DNA from: an uncultured Clostridia bacterium
GTDB lineage: Bacteria > Bacillota > Clostridia > Saccharofermentanales > Saccharofermentanaceae
DNA: 52,752 nucleotides
Direction of reading: 5' to 3'
Assembly (NCBI GenBank): GCA_947303185.1
Contig: CAMYXF010000012.1
Coordinates: forward strand, 1 to 52,752
The translations under genes were made by a program, and so were the position numbers. A model generated the notes under the pieces. That model did no database searches and was not told where the DNA came from. It saw only the letters and a list, made by a program, of their open reading frames with translations. Below, piece by piece: positions 31,905 to 40,966 of the stretch. Every line of letters starts with the position of its first letter. Positions within the stretch are counted from its first letter, which is position 1.

Positions 31905-34900
31905 ATGATAGATTTTTACAACGCTTTTATTTCGTACAGACATGCGAAGCTTGATTCGGCCATCGCCGCTCACGTCCAAAAGCAGCTTGAGCATTTCCAC
32001 GTGCCTCACAAGCTTAAGAAAAAGCTCAAGCACGAAAAGATCACACGTATTTTCAGGGATAAGGACGAGCTCCCTATCACCAGCGACCTGACCGAGACGA
32101 TCACCAACGCTCTCGAAAAGGCTGAATACCTCATCGTAATCTGCTCTACCAACACTAAAGAATCCATGTGGGTAAAAAGGGAGATCAACACCTTCCTTAA
32201 GACACACACGACGGACAAGGTCCTGACCGTTCTTTGCGACGGCGAGCCTTACGACGTCATTCCCGAAGAGATCCTCTCAACCGAAAAAGAATATATCGAT
32301 GAAAACGGCCTGCCTCACACGGTCAGGGTCCCTATCGAACCTTTGTCATGCGATTACAGACTTCCCAAGTCAACCGCCGACAAGGAAGAACTCCCGCGTC
32401 TGGCTTCTGCCCTTTTAGGATGCTCTTATGACGAGCTTCAGAGAAGAAGAAGACAGTACCGTATCAGACGTGCAACATCCATCATTGCCGCAGTATTTGC
32501 AGTACTTATCGCTTTGGGAGCCTACCTCGGATATACGACCAAGAAGATCAATGACAGCTATCTTGAATCCCTCCGAAGCAGATCGCTTTATCTTTCCAAC
32601 GAAGCCGAACAGCTTTTGGCAGACGGCAAAAGAACCGATGCTCTCCAGCTGGCTCTTGCAGCACTCCCTAATGATTCACAGAAAAAAATGCCTGTTACAG
32701 CTGAAGCGCAGCGTGCAATAACAGATGCTACAGCCGCATACGAATCACTTTCAGGAGCTCTTAATTACACTCCTGTCTGGAATTATAAGACAACGGGCTA
32801 TGTTCGTAATATTATCCTTTCAGAAGATATGAAGTATCTTGCTGCATTTGATACGGCAGGCCGGGTTTACTGCTGGAATGCGTATACGAATCAACAGCTT
32901 CTGGATTTGGATACCAATGAAAAACCTGTTGATATCCTCTTTTTGGATGAAGCTCAGCTTCTGGTCGTTTTCCACGACCGTATTGAGTCTTACCATGTTG
33001 AGAGCGGATCGCTCGTTTGGGAATACCAGTGTAATTTGAGTCATTATATCCTCAGCGACGACGTAGTCTTTGCTAACCACTCGGTATATCTCGATATAGG
33101 TAACGGAGAAATAGCAAAGCTTTCAGCAAAAGACGGCAGAGTTATAGACACTTATAAGGTTGCAGATGGCATTTTTACAAGATTCTCCCTCCTGGTTGCA
33201 TCTCCCGACGGGAAAAAACTGGCTTTCGTTGATAACACCACAAATTACGGCATAGAAAAGATCACTATGTTCGACACGGAAACAGGAAATTTATCCAGTC
33301 AGGAGATTGAAGGATACATCCTTTCCAAACTTCAGTTCTTTGACAACGATCATCTTATCTTGGTTACAAACAACGGTGACGCTGTATCATCCACATCATT
33401 AAGCAGCAATATAACATATGTTCAGACAGGCTATATGCAATTCTACTGTTTCGATACATCAATGAAACAGATCTGGTCTTCTGAACTCGATTACACCGAT
33501 GTATTGGTTTCTTATGGTGCTTTAGACATTCCGGGCCGTGATGCCGTTTTGTTTTATGCAGGTAATCATGCTGTTATCGCCGACAAAAAATCCGGATCGA
33601 TAATCAACGACTACAAGACCAGCAGTTCTATCGTAGCTGTAGATGATCATAACAAAAATAATAATCCGGAATTTATCTGCAGACACGGAGAATTTATTAT
33701 TACGATCAGCTCAGATTCGAATTCAATGGCTTCCCTTAATGTTCTGGGTAATTTTGTTTCTGAAGCTATAATCTCAGACAAACTCTATATAGCTGACAGA
33801 AACGGTACCGATATCATTTGTCACAACTACGGCATTGAAGATGATGAATGGAGCTCCATTGATGCTTACGGCGGTTTTTACACCGGAACAAATTATCAGG
33901 AATTCTATAATGACGGGGAACATCTTGTAATAGCAGGTAAATTGACCGGAGTTGATGTTATCAGAGTAAGTGTAATCGACATGAACACCACAAAACTTGT
34001 TTTCTCGGAAGATGTTGAATATACGGGCGGTTACCTGACACATTTTGAAATCCAGCACATTGATGATGAAATCTACGGATTTTTCGGCAACAATGTTTAT
34101 CTGATTAACATTGATAAAGAAAGAGTGGAAGATACCGGCATAGAATTAAGCAATGGTGATGATTTATCCAACGGCATGATAATAACCTGCAAGATATCGC
34201 AATCTCAATTAACTGCGGAAGTATGGGAAGCTGACGGCTCAAACCACAAGGAATTCAAGCCTCTTGATGTAAAGGACCTCGATTATGTTCTTGTGGGTAA
34301 TCCAATATACATTAAGCAGATTAATAAGATCTTTGTGCCGGTAGAAAACCGACTGTTTGTGGGAGATCTGGACTCAAAAAAATTCAAGGAATTGGATGTT
34401 CCTGATGAATGGGCTTTAAACCGTGATGTACATTTATCTATAACGGCATCAGATGACGGTTCGCGGATTTTCTTCTCTGACGGAAACATCTTTTTCGTAA
34501 CAGATGAATCCTATAAAGAGCTTTATAGCGCTAACTGCTTAAGCACTTTGAGGTGCAGTGCCAAATTCAGTGACGTCATTCTTTATCTGCTCTCTGACGA
34601 TTATCTTATATTATATAATTCCGAGGATGGAACATTATTAAAACAAGTTCCCACCACACTTTACGGAACCGGTGACATGGATATGTATTTTGATGACAAT
34701 AATCATCAGGTATTTATTCAGACCGGTGATCAGATAATCATTCTCGATACAGAGACCTGGATTGAGATCACAAGCATCGAAAATGCTTACTGTTACCACG
34801 AAGGAACCGACCGTTTCTTTGTATACTCATTTTTATCAAGCACTGAATGCAAAGTGGGATACATAAAGCACTACACAATCGATGAACTGATAGAAAAGGC

Positions 34901-34961
34901 TTACAACTATCTGGGTGGTCAGGAAGTAACTGAAGAATTAAAGAATAAGTACGGTATCTGA
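31905..34961 (+). CDS. TIR domain - membrane helix - beta-propeller-like protein
   Basis: This 1018-residue protein opens with a TIR domain (about 1-150): box 1 YNAFISYRH, then FRDKDELP, and SMWVKREI whose Glu93 sits where NAD-cleaving TIR domains have their catalytic Glu. A basic stretch QRRRRQYRIRR precedes one membrane helix (190-210). About 800 residues follow that are beta-rich and carry repeated patterns such as YVRNIILSEDMKYLAAFDTAGRVYCW and LFLDEAQLLVVFHDRIESYHVESGSLVWEY, as in WD40/quinoprotein-like propellers. TIR would be cytoplasmic and the propeller outside. Function may be signalling or defence; not known. GGAGAGGG lies 8 bases before the ATG. The 3' two-thirds is richer in A+T than the first third. 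Confidence 0.82.
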   Translation: MIDFYNAFISYRHAKLDSAIAAHVQKQLEHFHVPHKLKKKLKHEKITRIFRDKDELPITSDLTETITNALEKAEYLIVICSTNTKESMWVKREINTFLKTHTTDKVLTVLCDGEPYDVIPEEILSTEKEYIDENGLPHTVRVPIEPLSCDYRLPKSTADKEELPRLASALLGCSYDELQRRRRQYRIRRATSIIAAVFAVLIALGAYLGYTTKKINDSYLESLRSRSLYLSNEAEQLLADGKRTDALQLALAALPNDSQKKMPVTAEAQRAITDATAAYESLSGALNYTPVWNYKTTGYVRNIILSEDMKYLAAFDTAGRVYCWNAYTNQQLLDLDTNEKPVDILFLDEAQLLVVFHDRIESYHVESGSLVWEYQCNLSHYILSDDVVFANHSVYLDIGNGEIAKLSAKDGRVIDTYKVADGIFTRFSLLVASPDGKKLAFVDNTTNYGIEKITMFDTETGNLSSQEIEGYILSKLQFFDNDHLILVTNNGDAVSSTSLSSNITYVQTGYMQFYCFDTSMKQIWSSELDYTDVLVSYGALDIPGRDAVLFYAGNHAVIADKKSGSIINDYKTSSSIVAVDDHNKNNNPEFICRHGEFIITISSDSNSMASLNVLGNFVSEAIISDKLYIADRNGTDIICHNYGIEDDEWSSIDAYGGFYTGTNYQEFYNDGEHLVIAGKLTGVDVIRVSVIDMNTTKLVFSEDVEYTGGYLTHFEIQHIDDEIYGFFGNNVYLINIDKERVEDTGIELSNGDDLSNGMIITCKISQSQLTAEVWEADGSNHKEFKPLDVKDLDYVLVGNPIYIKQINKIFVPVENRLFVGDLDSKKFKELDVPDEWALNRDVHLSITASDDGSRIFFSDGNIFFVTDESYKELYSANCLSTLRCSAKFSDVILYLLSDDYLILYNSEDGTLLKQVPTTLYGTGDMDMYFDDNNHQVFIQTGDQIIILDTETWIEITSIENAYCYHEGTDRFFVYSFLSSTECKVGYIKHYTIDELIEKAYNYLGGQEVTEELKNKYGI

Positions 34962-34989
34962 TTCTTTGTTTGATTGATTTGTAAATGCG

Positions 34990-35018
34990 GGGCGTCTCCT
35001 TACGGGGGCGCCCTGTTT
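34990..35018 (+). terminator. Terminator of the TIR gene
   Basis: GGGCGTCTCC (34990-34999) pairs with GGGGGCGCCC (35004-35013, with G-U pairs) around TTAC, followed by GTTTT. It belongs to the GTCTC group. Confidence 0.88.
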
Positions 35019-35056
35019 TGTGGAGTGCGTGTTTTCGATCTGATTGCGAAAAGTGA

Positions 35057-35108
35057 TGTGACAGAATCCGTGACGGAAATGGCTCATTTTGTCACATGAA
35101 TTGTCACA
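35057..35108 (+). repeat. Interleaved palindromic element, TGTGACA type
   Basis: TGTGACA (35057-35063), GTGAC (35070-35074), TGTCACA (35090-35096) and GTCAC (35103-35107) follow the A-B-A'-B' order. The loop contains GGCTCATTTT, a word shared with other hairpins of the window. Confidence 0.65.
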
Positions 35109-35130
35109 AGGATTTTAAGGTCGACGAATC

Positions 35131-35231
35131 ATTGACGAAAATAACGTTTTTCGTCAATAAAATCGTCAAAATGAGCCGAAATTGACGAAATCATTGACGA
35201 TTTCGCCCATTTTCGTCAAAAAATCGTCAAT
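35131..35231 (+). repeat. Dispersed palindromic repeat, TTGACGA type, copy 2
   Basis: This 101-bp copy matches 4431-4532 at about nine bases in ten and keeps the three hairpins and the loop AATGAGCCGAA. Like copy 1 it lies between convergent genes and carries no reading frame. Confidence 0.85.
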
Positions 35232-35247
35232 AAGGGGTAGCACAAAC

Positions 35248-35272
35248 TAAAAAGGATGCCTCGCAGCATCCT
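35248..35272 (-). terminator. Terminator of the DHH phosphoesterase gene
   Basis: Minus-strand AGGATGC pairs with GCATCCT (7 bp, 35272-35253) around a 6-nt loop, followed by TTTT. It starts 18 nt past the stop codon. Confidence 0.85.
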
Positions 35273-35289
35273 CTTTATAATCACATTTC

Positions 35290-36783
35290 TTATCTGTTCG
35301 TCCTGGGCTTGTAGAACCTGTCGAAAAGCTCTCCCTTTACGATGTAGATGTCGTGCTCGTCGTCCGCTCTGACGGTCAGGTAATCGCCGATGTCGCCTGA
35401 GTAGTACTTATCCTCAGTCCATGCCGTGAAGAGCTTTACGGGCTGCTCCAGGGGCTTTGCGAAGACAACGGAGTTGCTGACAGTTCTTACCGTCTTGGCA
35501 TAAGGCATGACCTTCTTGACCTCGCCAGTGGCTCTGTTCTTGATTCTAGGCTCGTATTCGAAGTCTCTTGTGAAGACGAAGTTTGTGAGCTGGTAGCTGC
35601 TTAAGAGCTTGTTTTCCTTGATGGGGTAGATCTCGCCTTCAACGCCGATCATGAGGTAAGCCTCTTCGTCGATGACTGTATCAACGTCGCCTTCGAGAGT
35701 TCTGATGTTGATGGGCGTGCCAACCGGGAATACGTCAGTAAGTCTGATGCAGCCCAGAGTCTGGGAGACTTTGTCGTAAGCCTTCCACTTGGAAGTGTTG
35801 AGCTTCGTGTTCTTGGCATAGATAACGAGATATCTGTCGTAGTACCACTGGAGGCGCTCTTCGATGGTCTCCTTGGCTGACTTTGTCAGGAAGTCGGGCA
35901 TCATGGTGCCGCCGGCCTTGAGCATGTGACCGCCGCCACCGCCGCCTAAGCCTTCTGCGAGGAATGCCGCAAGCTCATCTGCGTGGACTTCCTTGGAGCA
36001 GCTTCTGACGGAGAATTTGACTTCATAAGGGCTCTCGTAGAAAGCGATGCAGACGTTAACGTTTTCGGTCTCGAGGGCGAAGTCGCTTATGACACCTAAG
36101 ATGCAGGGGTCGCATGCCTCTGCTTCGATGACCAGGTATCTGTTGCTCTCGTGAAACTCGTAGTTCATGATGGCCTTGCCTGTGATCTGGAGTTCGTCGA
36201 GAGAGATGTTTGAGTTGATCATCTCTGTGACTGTGGCTTTGTTTATGACCAGCTGGTCCAACATATCGCGGTCTAACGGGTGTGATACCTCCGACAGTCT
36301 GTTGGTGTCGGAGAAAAGTCCGTAGTAAAGTGCTGTTGAAAGCATTCTGTTGTCGTTCGGGTTAAAGCCTTCGTTACGGATAAGGTTCCAGCAAAGAGTT
36401 GAGCAGCTGCCGACATCGCTTCTGATATAGCTGATAGCCGTAGCAGGAATTTCTGACTTCTGGTGGTGGTCGATGATGCCGATCCTCTTGGACTTTGTCG
36501 TCGTGACGTTCTTCTGTCCGTACTGACAGTCAACGTAAATGACGAGCTCAGGTTCTTCGGCAAAGAAAGGTTCGTACTCAACGGGAACGTCAAGTTCCTT
36601 GCACATGATCATGAGATTGCTCTTCTTGATCTCGTTGCGGCCTCTGTAGATAAACCTGGCCTTCTTATTGTTCTGCTGGAAATACCACATCAGTGCGTAG
36701 CCTGAGGCGAGCGCGTCAGCGTCCGGATTATCGTGGCACTGAATGACGATATTCTTGTACTTCAAAAACTCTTTTAATTCCAT
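35290..36783 (-). CDS. DHH family phosphoesterase, NrnA-like
   Basis: This 497-residue protein has a DHH domain with motifs HDNPDADALASGYAL (about 17-31), VDCQYG (about 88-93) and IDHHQ (about 105-109). A DHHA1 domain follows with the substrate-binding glycine loop GGGGGGHMLKAGG (about 285-297). NrnA and related enzymes (about 310-330 residues) degrade nanoRNA and pAp or hydrolyse pApA from c-di-AMP. Here an extra ~170 residues (about 325-497) follow, beta-rich and of unknown role, with segments such as VFPVGTPINIRTLEGDV and SYQLTNFVFTRDF. No GdpP-like PAS/GGDEF or membrane part is present, so it is cytoplasmic. It is a single gene with its own terminator. Confidence 0.88.
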   Translation of the reverse strand: MELKEFLKYKNIVIQCHDNPDADALASGYALMWYFQQNNKKARFIYRGRNEIKKSNLMIMCKELDVPVEYEPFFAEEPELVIYVDCQYGQKNVTTTKSKRIGIIDHHQKSEIPATAISYIRSDVGSCSTLCWNLIRNEGFNPNDNRMLSTALYYGLFSDTNRLSEVSHPLDRDMLDQLVINKATVTEMINSNISLDELQITGKAIMNYEFHESNRYLVIEAEACDPCILGVISDFALETENVNVCIAFYESPYEVKFSVRSCSKEVHADELAAFLAEGLGGGGGGHMLKAGGTMMPDFLTKSAKETIEERLQWYYDRYLVIYAKNTKLNTSKWKAYDKVSQTLGCIRLTDVFPVGTPINIRTLEGDVDTVIDEEAYLMIGVEGEIYPIKENKLLSSYQLTNFVFTRDFEYEPRIKNRATGEVKKVMPYAKTVRTVSNSVVFAKPLEQPVKLFTAWTEDKYYSGDIGDYLTVRADDEHDIYIVKGELFDRFYKPRTNR

Positions 36784-36902
36784 AACAACTACCCGAATTT
36801 ACAAAGTTGCTCCACCATTGTACCAAAAAGATAGGAAAAACACACTTATAAATGGGTGGCATTTTGGTGACATCTCGAAAAAGTTATCTCAACCGCAAGG
36901 CT

Positions 36903-37691
36903 TTAGCGGGTGGAAAGCCCCAGTTTCCTTCTGTTTTTGACCAGGAGCACGATTGCCGTTATGGGCACTGCGAAAACATAAATTGCGGCATATGCGAGCA
37001 GGAACGCCGGCTTGTCCATGGGCCAGACGGCGGTAAGGATTCCGCAGTAGAGGTTGCTCAATGAGTGAAGGATCATGCAGGGCCAGACTTTCTTTGTCCT
37101 TGCCGCAACGAAGCCGAACGAGAGTCCTAATACAAACGTGTAGAAGAACTGCGCGGGACCCTGTGAGATTATGTGCGGGAGCGCAAAGAAAAGTGCAGAC
37201 AGCAGTATCGCGGGCTTTGTTCCCAATACCATGAGCCTGTCAAAAAAGATCTTCCTGAAGAGAAGCTCCTCCATTACAGGTGCGAAGACCAGGAGCAGAA
37301 ATCCGTAGAACAGCGGCTGCGCGAGGATGTCTTCCGCAGTGGTTGCAGGCGTGTTGATATTCAGGATCTTGATCAGGACCGCCAAAGGGAACTGCGCCAG
37401 AAAGGAAAAACCTGACTGGATCAGGAATATCTTTCCCATGTTTGCAAAAGAGGGCTTCATCAGAGGCGTGCCGCTTTTCGAGACGGGCATGCCAAGCAAA
37501 ACAAGGTATGCCAGCGGCATCGCAACTGCATACGGGATCACCGTCGCGCAGAGAAGCTGCCTAGCTGTTTGAGGCATGATGCCGAACAGATATGTATCAC
37601 CGAGATAAACGAGACCTTTGTAAATTCCGAACCAAATGACGAGAGACGCTAAGACTCTAATTACCGTCAACCATTTCTTCTTCGTATCCAT
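36903..37691 (-). CDS. CPBP family intramembrane metalloprotease
   Basis: The protein is 262 residues from the ATG at 37691 (AAGGAG ten bases upstream); an ATG at 37718 lies deeper in the upstream gene. It has about eight membrane helices and the two CPBP/ABI motifs: EELLFRKIFFDRLM (Glu-Glu and Arg of motif 1) and, farther on, PHIISQG and SFGFVAARTKKVWPCMILHSLSNL (motif 2 and His). The family (type II CAAX-like proteases) includes bacteriocin-immunity and membrane-stress proteases. It overlaps the 3' end of the LytTR membrane partner gene by about 35 bp, forming a three-gene operon with the LytTR regulator first. Its substrate is unknown. Confidence 0.88.
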   Translation of the reverse strand: MDTKKKWLTVIRVLASLVIWFGIYKGLVYLGDTYLFGIMPQTARQLLCATVIPYAVAMPLAYLVLLGMPVSKSGTPLMKPSFANMGKIFLIQSGFSFLAQFPLAVLIKILNINTPATTAEDILAQPLFYGFLLLVFAPVMEELLFRKIFFDRLMVLGTKPAILLSALFFALPHIISQGPAQFFYTFVLGLSFGFVAARTKKVWPCMILHSLSNLYCGILTAVWPMDKPAFLLAYAAIYVFAVPITAIVLLVKNRRKLGLSTR

Positions 37692-38136
37692 CTTCCTGAT
37701 GCTCCTTATGAAATTCATTCAAAGCATCGTTCATTTTGTCGGTACGGGCTTTCTTGACAAAATACGTAATGGTCTGGGCTATCGTGAACGTGATGACAAA
37801 CATCACAGCAAAGAGCAGCAGGTCTTCCGGCTTGAAAAAACTGCTTCTCGTATAAAGACCCAGCACCGCAAAACCGAAGTACAGCGGCGCAAACATAATG
37901 TTGACGAGCACGTAAGGCTTGTTTTGTGCCCACTTTGTTCCGATAAGATACGTCCTTACTACTGTCAGAACAAACAGCATGGTGTAGACCAGGAACAGCC
38001 TTAAGATGATCTCAGGATTTATGAACCATCCGAAGTAAGCCATGATACCGGCAAGCAGAACAACGCTTGCGGAGAAAACCGCCGTCACGATGATGAATGC
38101 TTTTTTGCATGACTGCTTAAGTCTCTTAAGGTCCAT
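37657..38136 (-). CDS. Membrane partner of the LytTR regulator
   Basis: This 159-residue protein starts at the ATG at 38136, with AAAGGAGA nine bases upstream; the ATG at 38145 would sit right on the ribosome-binding site. It has four membrane helices (about 14-37, 44-66, 80-100 and 108-130) and a charged cytoplasmic tail rich in Glu, Asp and His. Gene order (LytTR regulator first, 1-nt gap, four-helix membrane protein second) matches the LytTR regulatory systems in which a membrane protein holds its DNA-binding partner inactive. Assignment rests on context and topology; the sequence resembles DUF3021-type proteins only loosely. Confidence 0.72.
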   Translation of the reverse strand: MDLKRLKQSCKKAFIIVTAVFSASVVLLAGIMAYFGWFINPEIILRLFLVYTMLFVLTVVRTYLIGTKWAQNKPYVLVNIMFAPLYFGFAVLGLYTRSSFFKPEDLLLFAVMFVITFTIAQTITYFVKKARTDKMNDALNEFHKEHQEDGYEEEMVDGN

Positions 38137-38137
38137 G

Positions 38138-38590
38138 TTAAGCATCTCCTTTCATGCCGATGGTCTTCTTGAGATCTCCGACGTAACCACTTGAGACAAT
38201 GACTGTCTCGCCGTTTGCGAGAAGGAGCCTTAGCTTTCTTCCCTCGTCAGGAGATATCTTGCGGACGGCATTTACGTTTACGATCTGAGCCTTGGAGATG
38301 CGCACAAAGTTTCTCGTTCTGCACATTTCCTCGAGTTCATAAAGAGTGTTTCTGACTTTGTAGACTGACGCTGAAGTGTAAGCGAAAACATATCTGTCCA
38401 CTGCCTCGAAATACAAGATCTTCGAGAATGTCACGGGTACGCTGTCGCCGTTGTCTTTGATCCCAATCAGGCTGTCATGTGCACTTTTGACTGCGCTTAT
38501 CAGGTTCTCAACTTCAGCATTCATTTCCTGAAATCTGATCTCGACTTCAGTCTCCTTAATGTCTTTCTTCTCTTTAAGGATCAAACGCAC
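38138..38590 (-). CDS. LytTR-family DNA-binding regulator
   Basis: The protein is 150 residues if it starts at the GTG at 38590, which has a clear GGAGG at 38602-38598 seven bases away; the upstream ATG codons (38653, 38749) lack a ribosome-binding site. Residues of about 1-50 are a short helical N-part, and about 55-150 is a LytTR domain: ILYFEAVDRYVFAYTSASVY, YELEEMCRTRNFVRISKAQIVNV and the final SSGYVGDLKKTIG. There is no receiver domain, so it is not a two-component regulator. The stop is 1 nt before the membrane partner gene. Such pairs control bacteriocin, competence or lysis genes in streptococci; the target here is unknown. Confidence 0.88.
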   Translation of the reverse strand: MRLILKEKKDIKETEVEIRFQEMNAEVENLISAVKSAHDSLIGIKDNGDSVPVTFSKILYFEAVDRYVFAYTSASVYKVRNTLYELEEMCRTRNFVRISKAQIVNVNAVRKISPDEGRKLRLLLANGETVIVSSGYVGDLKKTIGMKGDA

Positions 38591-38727
38591 TTTAATGCCT
38601 CCGTCAGGCCCACTATCCTCTATATGTTTGCGCGCTTCAAGAACATCCTGCATAAGATGTACTTTTGCGTGAATAAGTTGCCACGTAAAACTATTATACC
38701 CATTCTCACGGCGCGTCGAAAATGCAA

Positions 38728-38756
38728 TTGACAACGCCCTCACCTGCAAGTAAGAT
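38728..38756 (+). promoter_or_regulatory. Promoter of the methyltransferase gene
   Basis: TTGACA (38728-38733), a 17-nt spacer and TAAGAT (38751-38756) make a strong sigma-A promoter. It gives a leader of about 155 nt before the start codon. Confidence 0.7.
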
Positions 38757-38918
38757 GAATGTGCAACAGATCAATTAGTTATTCGCGTTCTGCTGCCGCG
38801 ACGCTTTTATAAGCGGGGTTAATAATGATAAGAACCTTGGAATCTCATCATGAATGACAAAGAAGTGCGCTTAACATAGCGCGAAGTTTTGCTGTTCGTG
38901 AAAGGAGGTTCTTTTTTT
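38757..38918 (+). other. Long leader of the methyltransferase gene
   Basis: This leader contains a small inverted repeat GCGC/GCGC near 38868-38883 and a 9-codon ATG frame at 38850-38879 without a ribosome-binding site. No known riboswitch was recognised and no terminator is present. The stretch 38591-38727 holds the weakly defined upstream region of the LytTR gene, with a TATAAT near 38696 on the minus strand. Confidence 0.35.
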
Positions 38919-39647
38919 ATGCTTCACGACAAAGATTTTGAATACTACGAAAAGCTGGCTCACTGGAGTTTTGACGAGTACGACTGTTACTCAGAGAGCC
39001 TGACGGACTGGGATCTTTATGAGATCTTGAAGTCTGTCGTAACACCCGATTCGCATGTGCTGGATCTCGGCACCGGCGGCGGCGAGAAACTGCTTGCGAA
39101 TTTCCCCGACTGCGCGGAGATCGTCGGCACGGATTACTCACCCAACATGGTCGCTACCGCCCTCGAAAACCTTGCAAAGAGCGGCCGCAAAAACATCACG
39201 TTCAAGGTGATGGACAACCTTCACATGGATGTCCCTGACAATCACTTTGACGTCGTTGTTGCGCGCCACACCTGCATCGATGCGGAGCAGATCTTCCGCT
39301 GCCTCAAACCCGGCGGATATCTTCTGATCAGGGGCGTCGACAAATACGACTGCTGGGATCTGAAGAAGACCGTGGGTTACGGACAGGGTTTTGACGATCC
39401 GGTTCCGATAAGCATCGTAGATTATGAGAATGTTTTGGCTGCAGGTTTCCGCGACGTGGAACTCGTTCCGCTCCACGAGCGCGAATTCTTCAAAGATGCA
39501 GAGACATTCAAAGCTTTCCTCGGAGTCGTTCCGATCCTTGACCACATGCCGGAAGATGATTCGCTCGACAAATACATCGCGAAAAACACCTATTCCGGAA
39601 GGGTCAGGCTCTTAAGGAACTGCTACGGAATAACCGCGAGAAAGTAA
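38919..39647 (+). CDS. Class I SAM-dependent methyltransferase
   Basis: This 242-residue enzyme starts at the ATG at 38919, ten bases after AAAGGAGG; the frame opens earlier at 38889 without support. The Rossmann methyltransferase motifs are present: motif I HVLDLGTGGGEKL (about 51-63), the acidic end of strand 2 IVGTDYSPNM, and HFDVVVARH before LKPGGYLLIRGVD. It resembles the Methyltransf_11/25 families acting on small molecules or cofactors, but the substrate is unknown. The stop codon abuts that of thiC on the other strand, leaving no terminator. It is a single gene behind a strong promoter and a long leader. Confidence 0.9.
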   Translation: MLHDKDFEYYEKLAHWSFDEYDCYSESLTDWDLYEILKSVVTPDSHVLDLGTGGGEKLLANFPDCAEIVGTDYSPNMVATALENLAKSGRKNITFKVMDNLHMDVPDNHFDVVVARHTCIDAEQIFRCLKPGGYLLIRGVDKYDCWDLKKTVGYGQGFDDPVPISIVDYENVLAAGFRDVELVPLHEREFFKDAETFKAFLGVVPILDHMPEDDSLDKYIAKNTYSGRVRLLRNCYGITARK

Positions 39648-40955
39648 TCAGAGTATATCGATATACTCGCCTGCGAGGGCTTTATTCATGCTCCTGACTG
39701 CGCAGAACTTGCCGCACATGGAGCATGTATCCTCGTGCTCGGGTGCTCTGTCGTCACGAATGGCTTTTGCTGTCTCAGGGTCGATTGCGCATGCCCACTG
39801 GCCTTCCCAGTCGAACTTTCTTCTGGCCTTTGCCATCTTGTTGTCTTCGTCCATTGCGTGAGGGATCTTTTTCGCGATATCGGCAGCATGCGCAGCGATC
39901 TTGGATGCAATGATTCCCTGCTTAACGTCTTCAACGTTGGGGAGCGCGAGGTGCTCTGCGGGAGTTACGTAGCAAAGGAAAGCGGCGCCTGAAGCTGCTG
40001 CGATGGCGCCTCCGATGGCAGAAGTGATGTGATCGTATCCGGGTGCTATATCAGTTACGAGGGGTCCCAGAACATAGAAAGGCGCTCCCATGCATATGCT
40101 CTGCTGGATCTTCATGTTGGCTTCGATCTGGTCCATCGGCATGTGGCCGGGGCCTTCTACCATGACCTGTACGTCCTTTTCCCAGGCGCGCTTTGTGAGC
40201 TCGCCAAGACGGACCAATTCTTCGATCTGGCAGACGTCACTTGCATCGGCAAGACAGCCCGGACGGCACGCGTCACCCAAAGAGATAGTAACGTCGTACT
40301 CCCTGCAGATGTCAAGGATCTCGTCGTAGTATTCGTAGAAAGGATTCTCGTTGCCGGTCATGCACATCCACGCGAAGATCAGAGAGCCGCCGCGGGAGAC
40401 GATGTTCATCTCTCTTTTGTGCTTCTTGATCTGGTCGATCGTGTGTCTTGTAATGCCGCAGTGAAGCGTGACGAAATCAACGCCGTCTTCAGCGTGAAGT
40501 CTTACAACGTCGATAAGATCTTTTGCAGTAAGTGTCGCAAGGTCTCTCTGATAGTGGATTACCGCGTCGTAAACCGGGACGGTGCCGATCATGGCAGGAC
40601 ACTCCGATGTGAGCTTACGTCTGAAAGGGATCGTATCGCCGTGTGATGAGAGGTCCATGATGGCATCAGCGCCCATGTCGACAGCTGCCTGGACTTTCTT
40701 CATCTCGATGTTGTAATCCTTGCAGTCGCGGGAAACGCCGAGGTTAACGTTGATCTTTGTCTTGAGCATAGAGCCGACGCCCTCAGGGTCGATGCACTTG
40801 TGATTCTTGTTTGCGCAGATCGCAACCTTGCCTTCAGCGACCCAGTTACGGATCTCTTCTTCGGTCCTGTATTCCTTCTGGGCAACGATCTTCATCTCGG
40901 GTGTTACGATGCCCTTGCGTGCTGCTTCCATCTGTGTCTTGTAATTTCTTTCCAT
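39648..40955 (-). CDS. thiC: Phosphomethylpyrimidine synthase
   Basis: The protein is 435 residues from the ATG at 40955 (GAGGAG seven bases upstream). ThiC is a non-canonical radical-SAM enzyme that converts aminoimidazole ribotide to hydroxymethylpyrimidine phosphate. The C-terminal iron-sulfur motif CSMCGKFC (CxxCx4C) is near residue 415, and [12 protein letters not shown] and [14 protein letters not shown] are intact. It is the shorter anaerobic form that lacks the long N-terminal extension of proteobacterial ThiC. It is the last gene of the TPP-riboswitch operon; the thiD stop lies 11 nt upstream and its final codons carry the ribosome-binding site. No ThiG/ThiS thiazole genes are in the operon. 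Confidence 0.97.
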   Translation of the reverse strand: MERNYKTQMEAARKGIVTPEMKIVAQKEYRTEEEIRNWVAEGKVAICANKNHKCIDPEGVGSMLKTKINVNLGVSRDCKDYNIEMKKVQAAVDMGADAIMDLSSHGDTIPFRRKLTSECPAMIGTVPVYDAVIHYQRDLATLTAKDLIDVVRLHAEDGVDFVTLHCGITRHTIDQIKKHKREMNIVSRGGSLIFAWMCMTGNENPFYEYYDEILDICREYDVTISLGDACRPGCLADASDVCQIEELVRLGELTKRAWEKDVQVMVEGPGHMPMDQIEANMKIQQSICMGAPFYVLGPLVTDIAPGYDHITSAIGGAIAAASGAAFLCYVTPAEHLALPNVEDVKQGIIASKIAAHAADIAKKIPHAMDEDNKMAKARRKFDWEGQWACAIDPETAKAIRDDRAPEHEDTCSMCGKFCAVRSMNKALAGEYIDIL

Positions 40956-40966
40956 GTGTATTCTCC

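Noticed and set aside
38850..38879. Nine-codon leader frame before the methyltransferase gene
   Set aside because: Too short and without a ribosome-binding site or terminator nearby; chance is the simpler explanation.
40029..40646. 205-codon frame on the plus strand
   Set aside because: Antisense to thiC, which is unambiguous, and without a ribosome-binding site.
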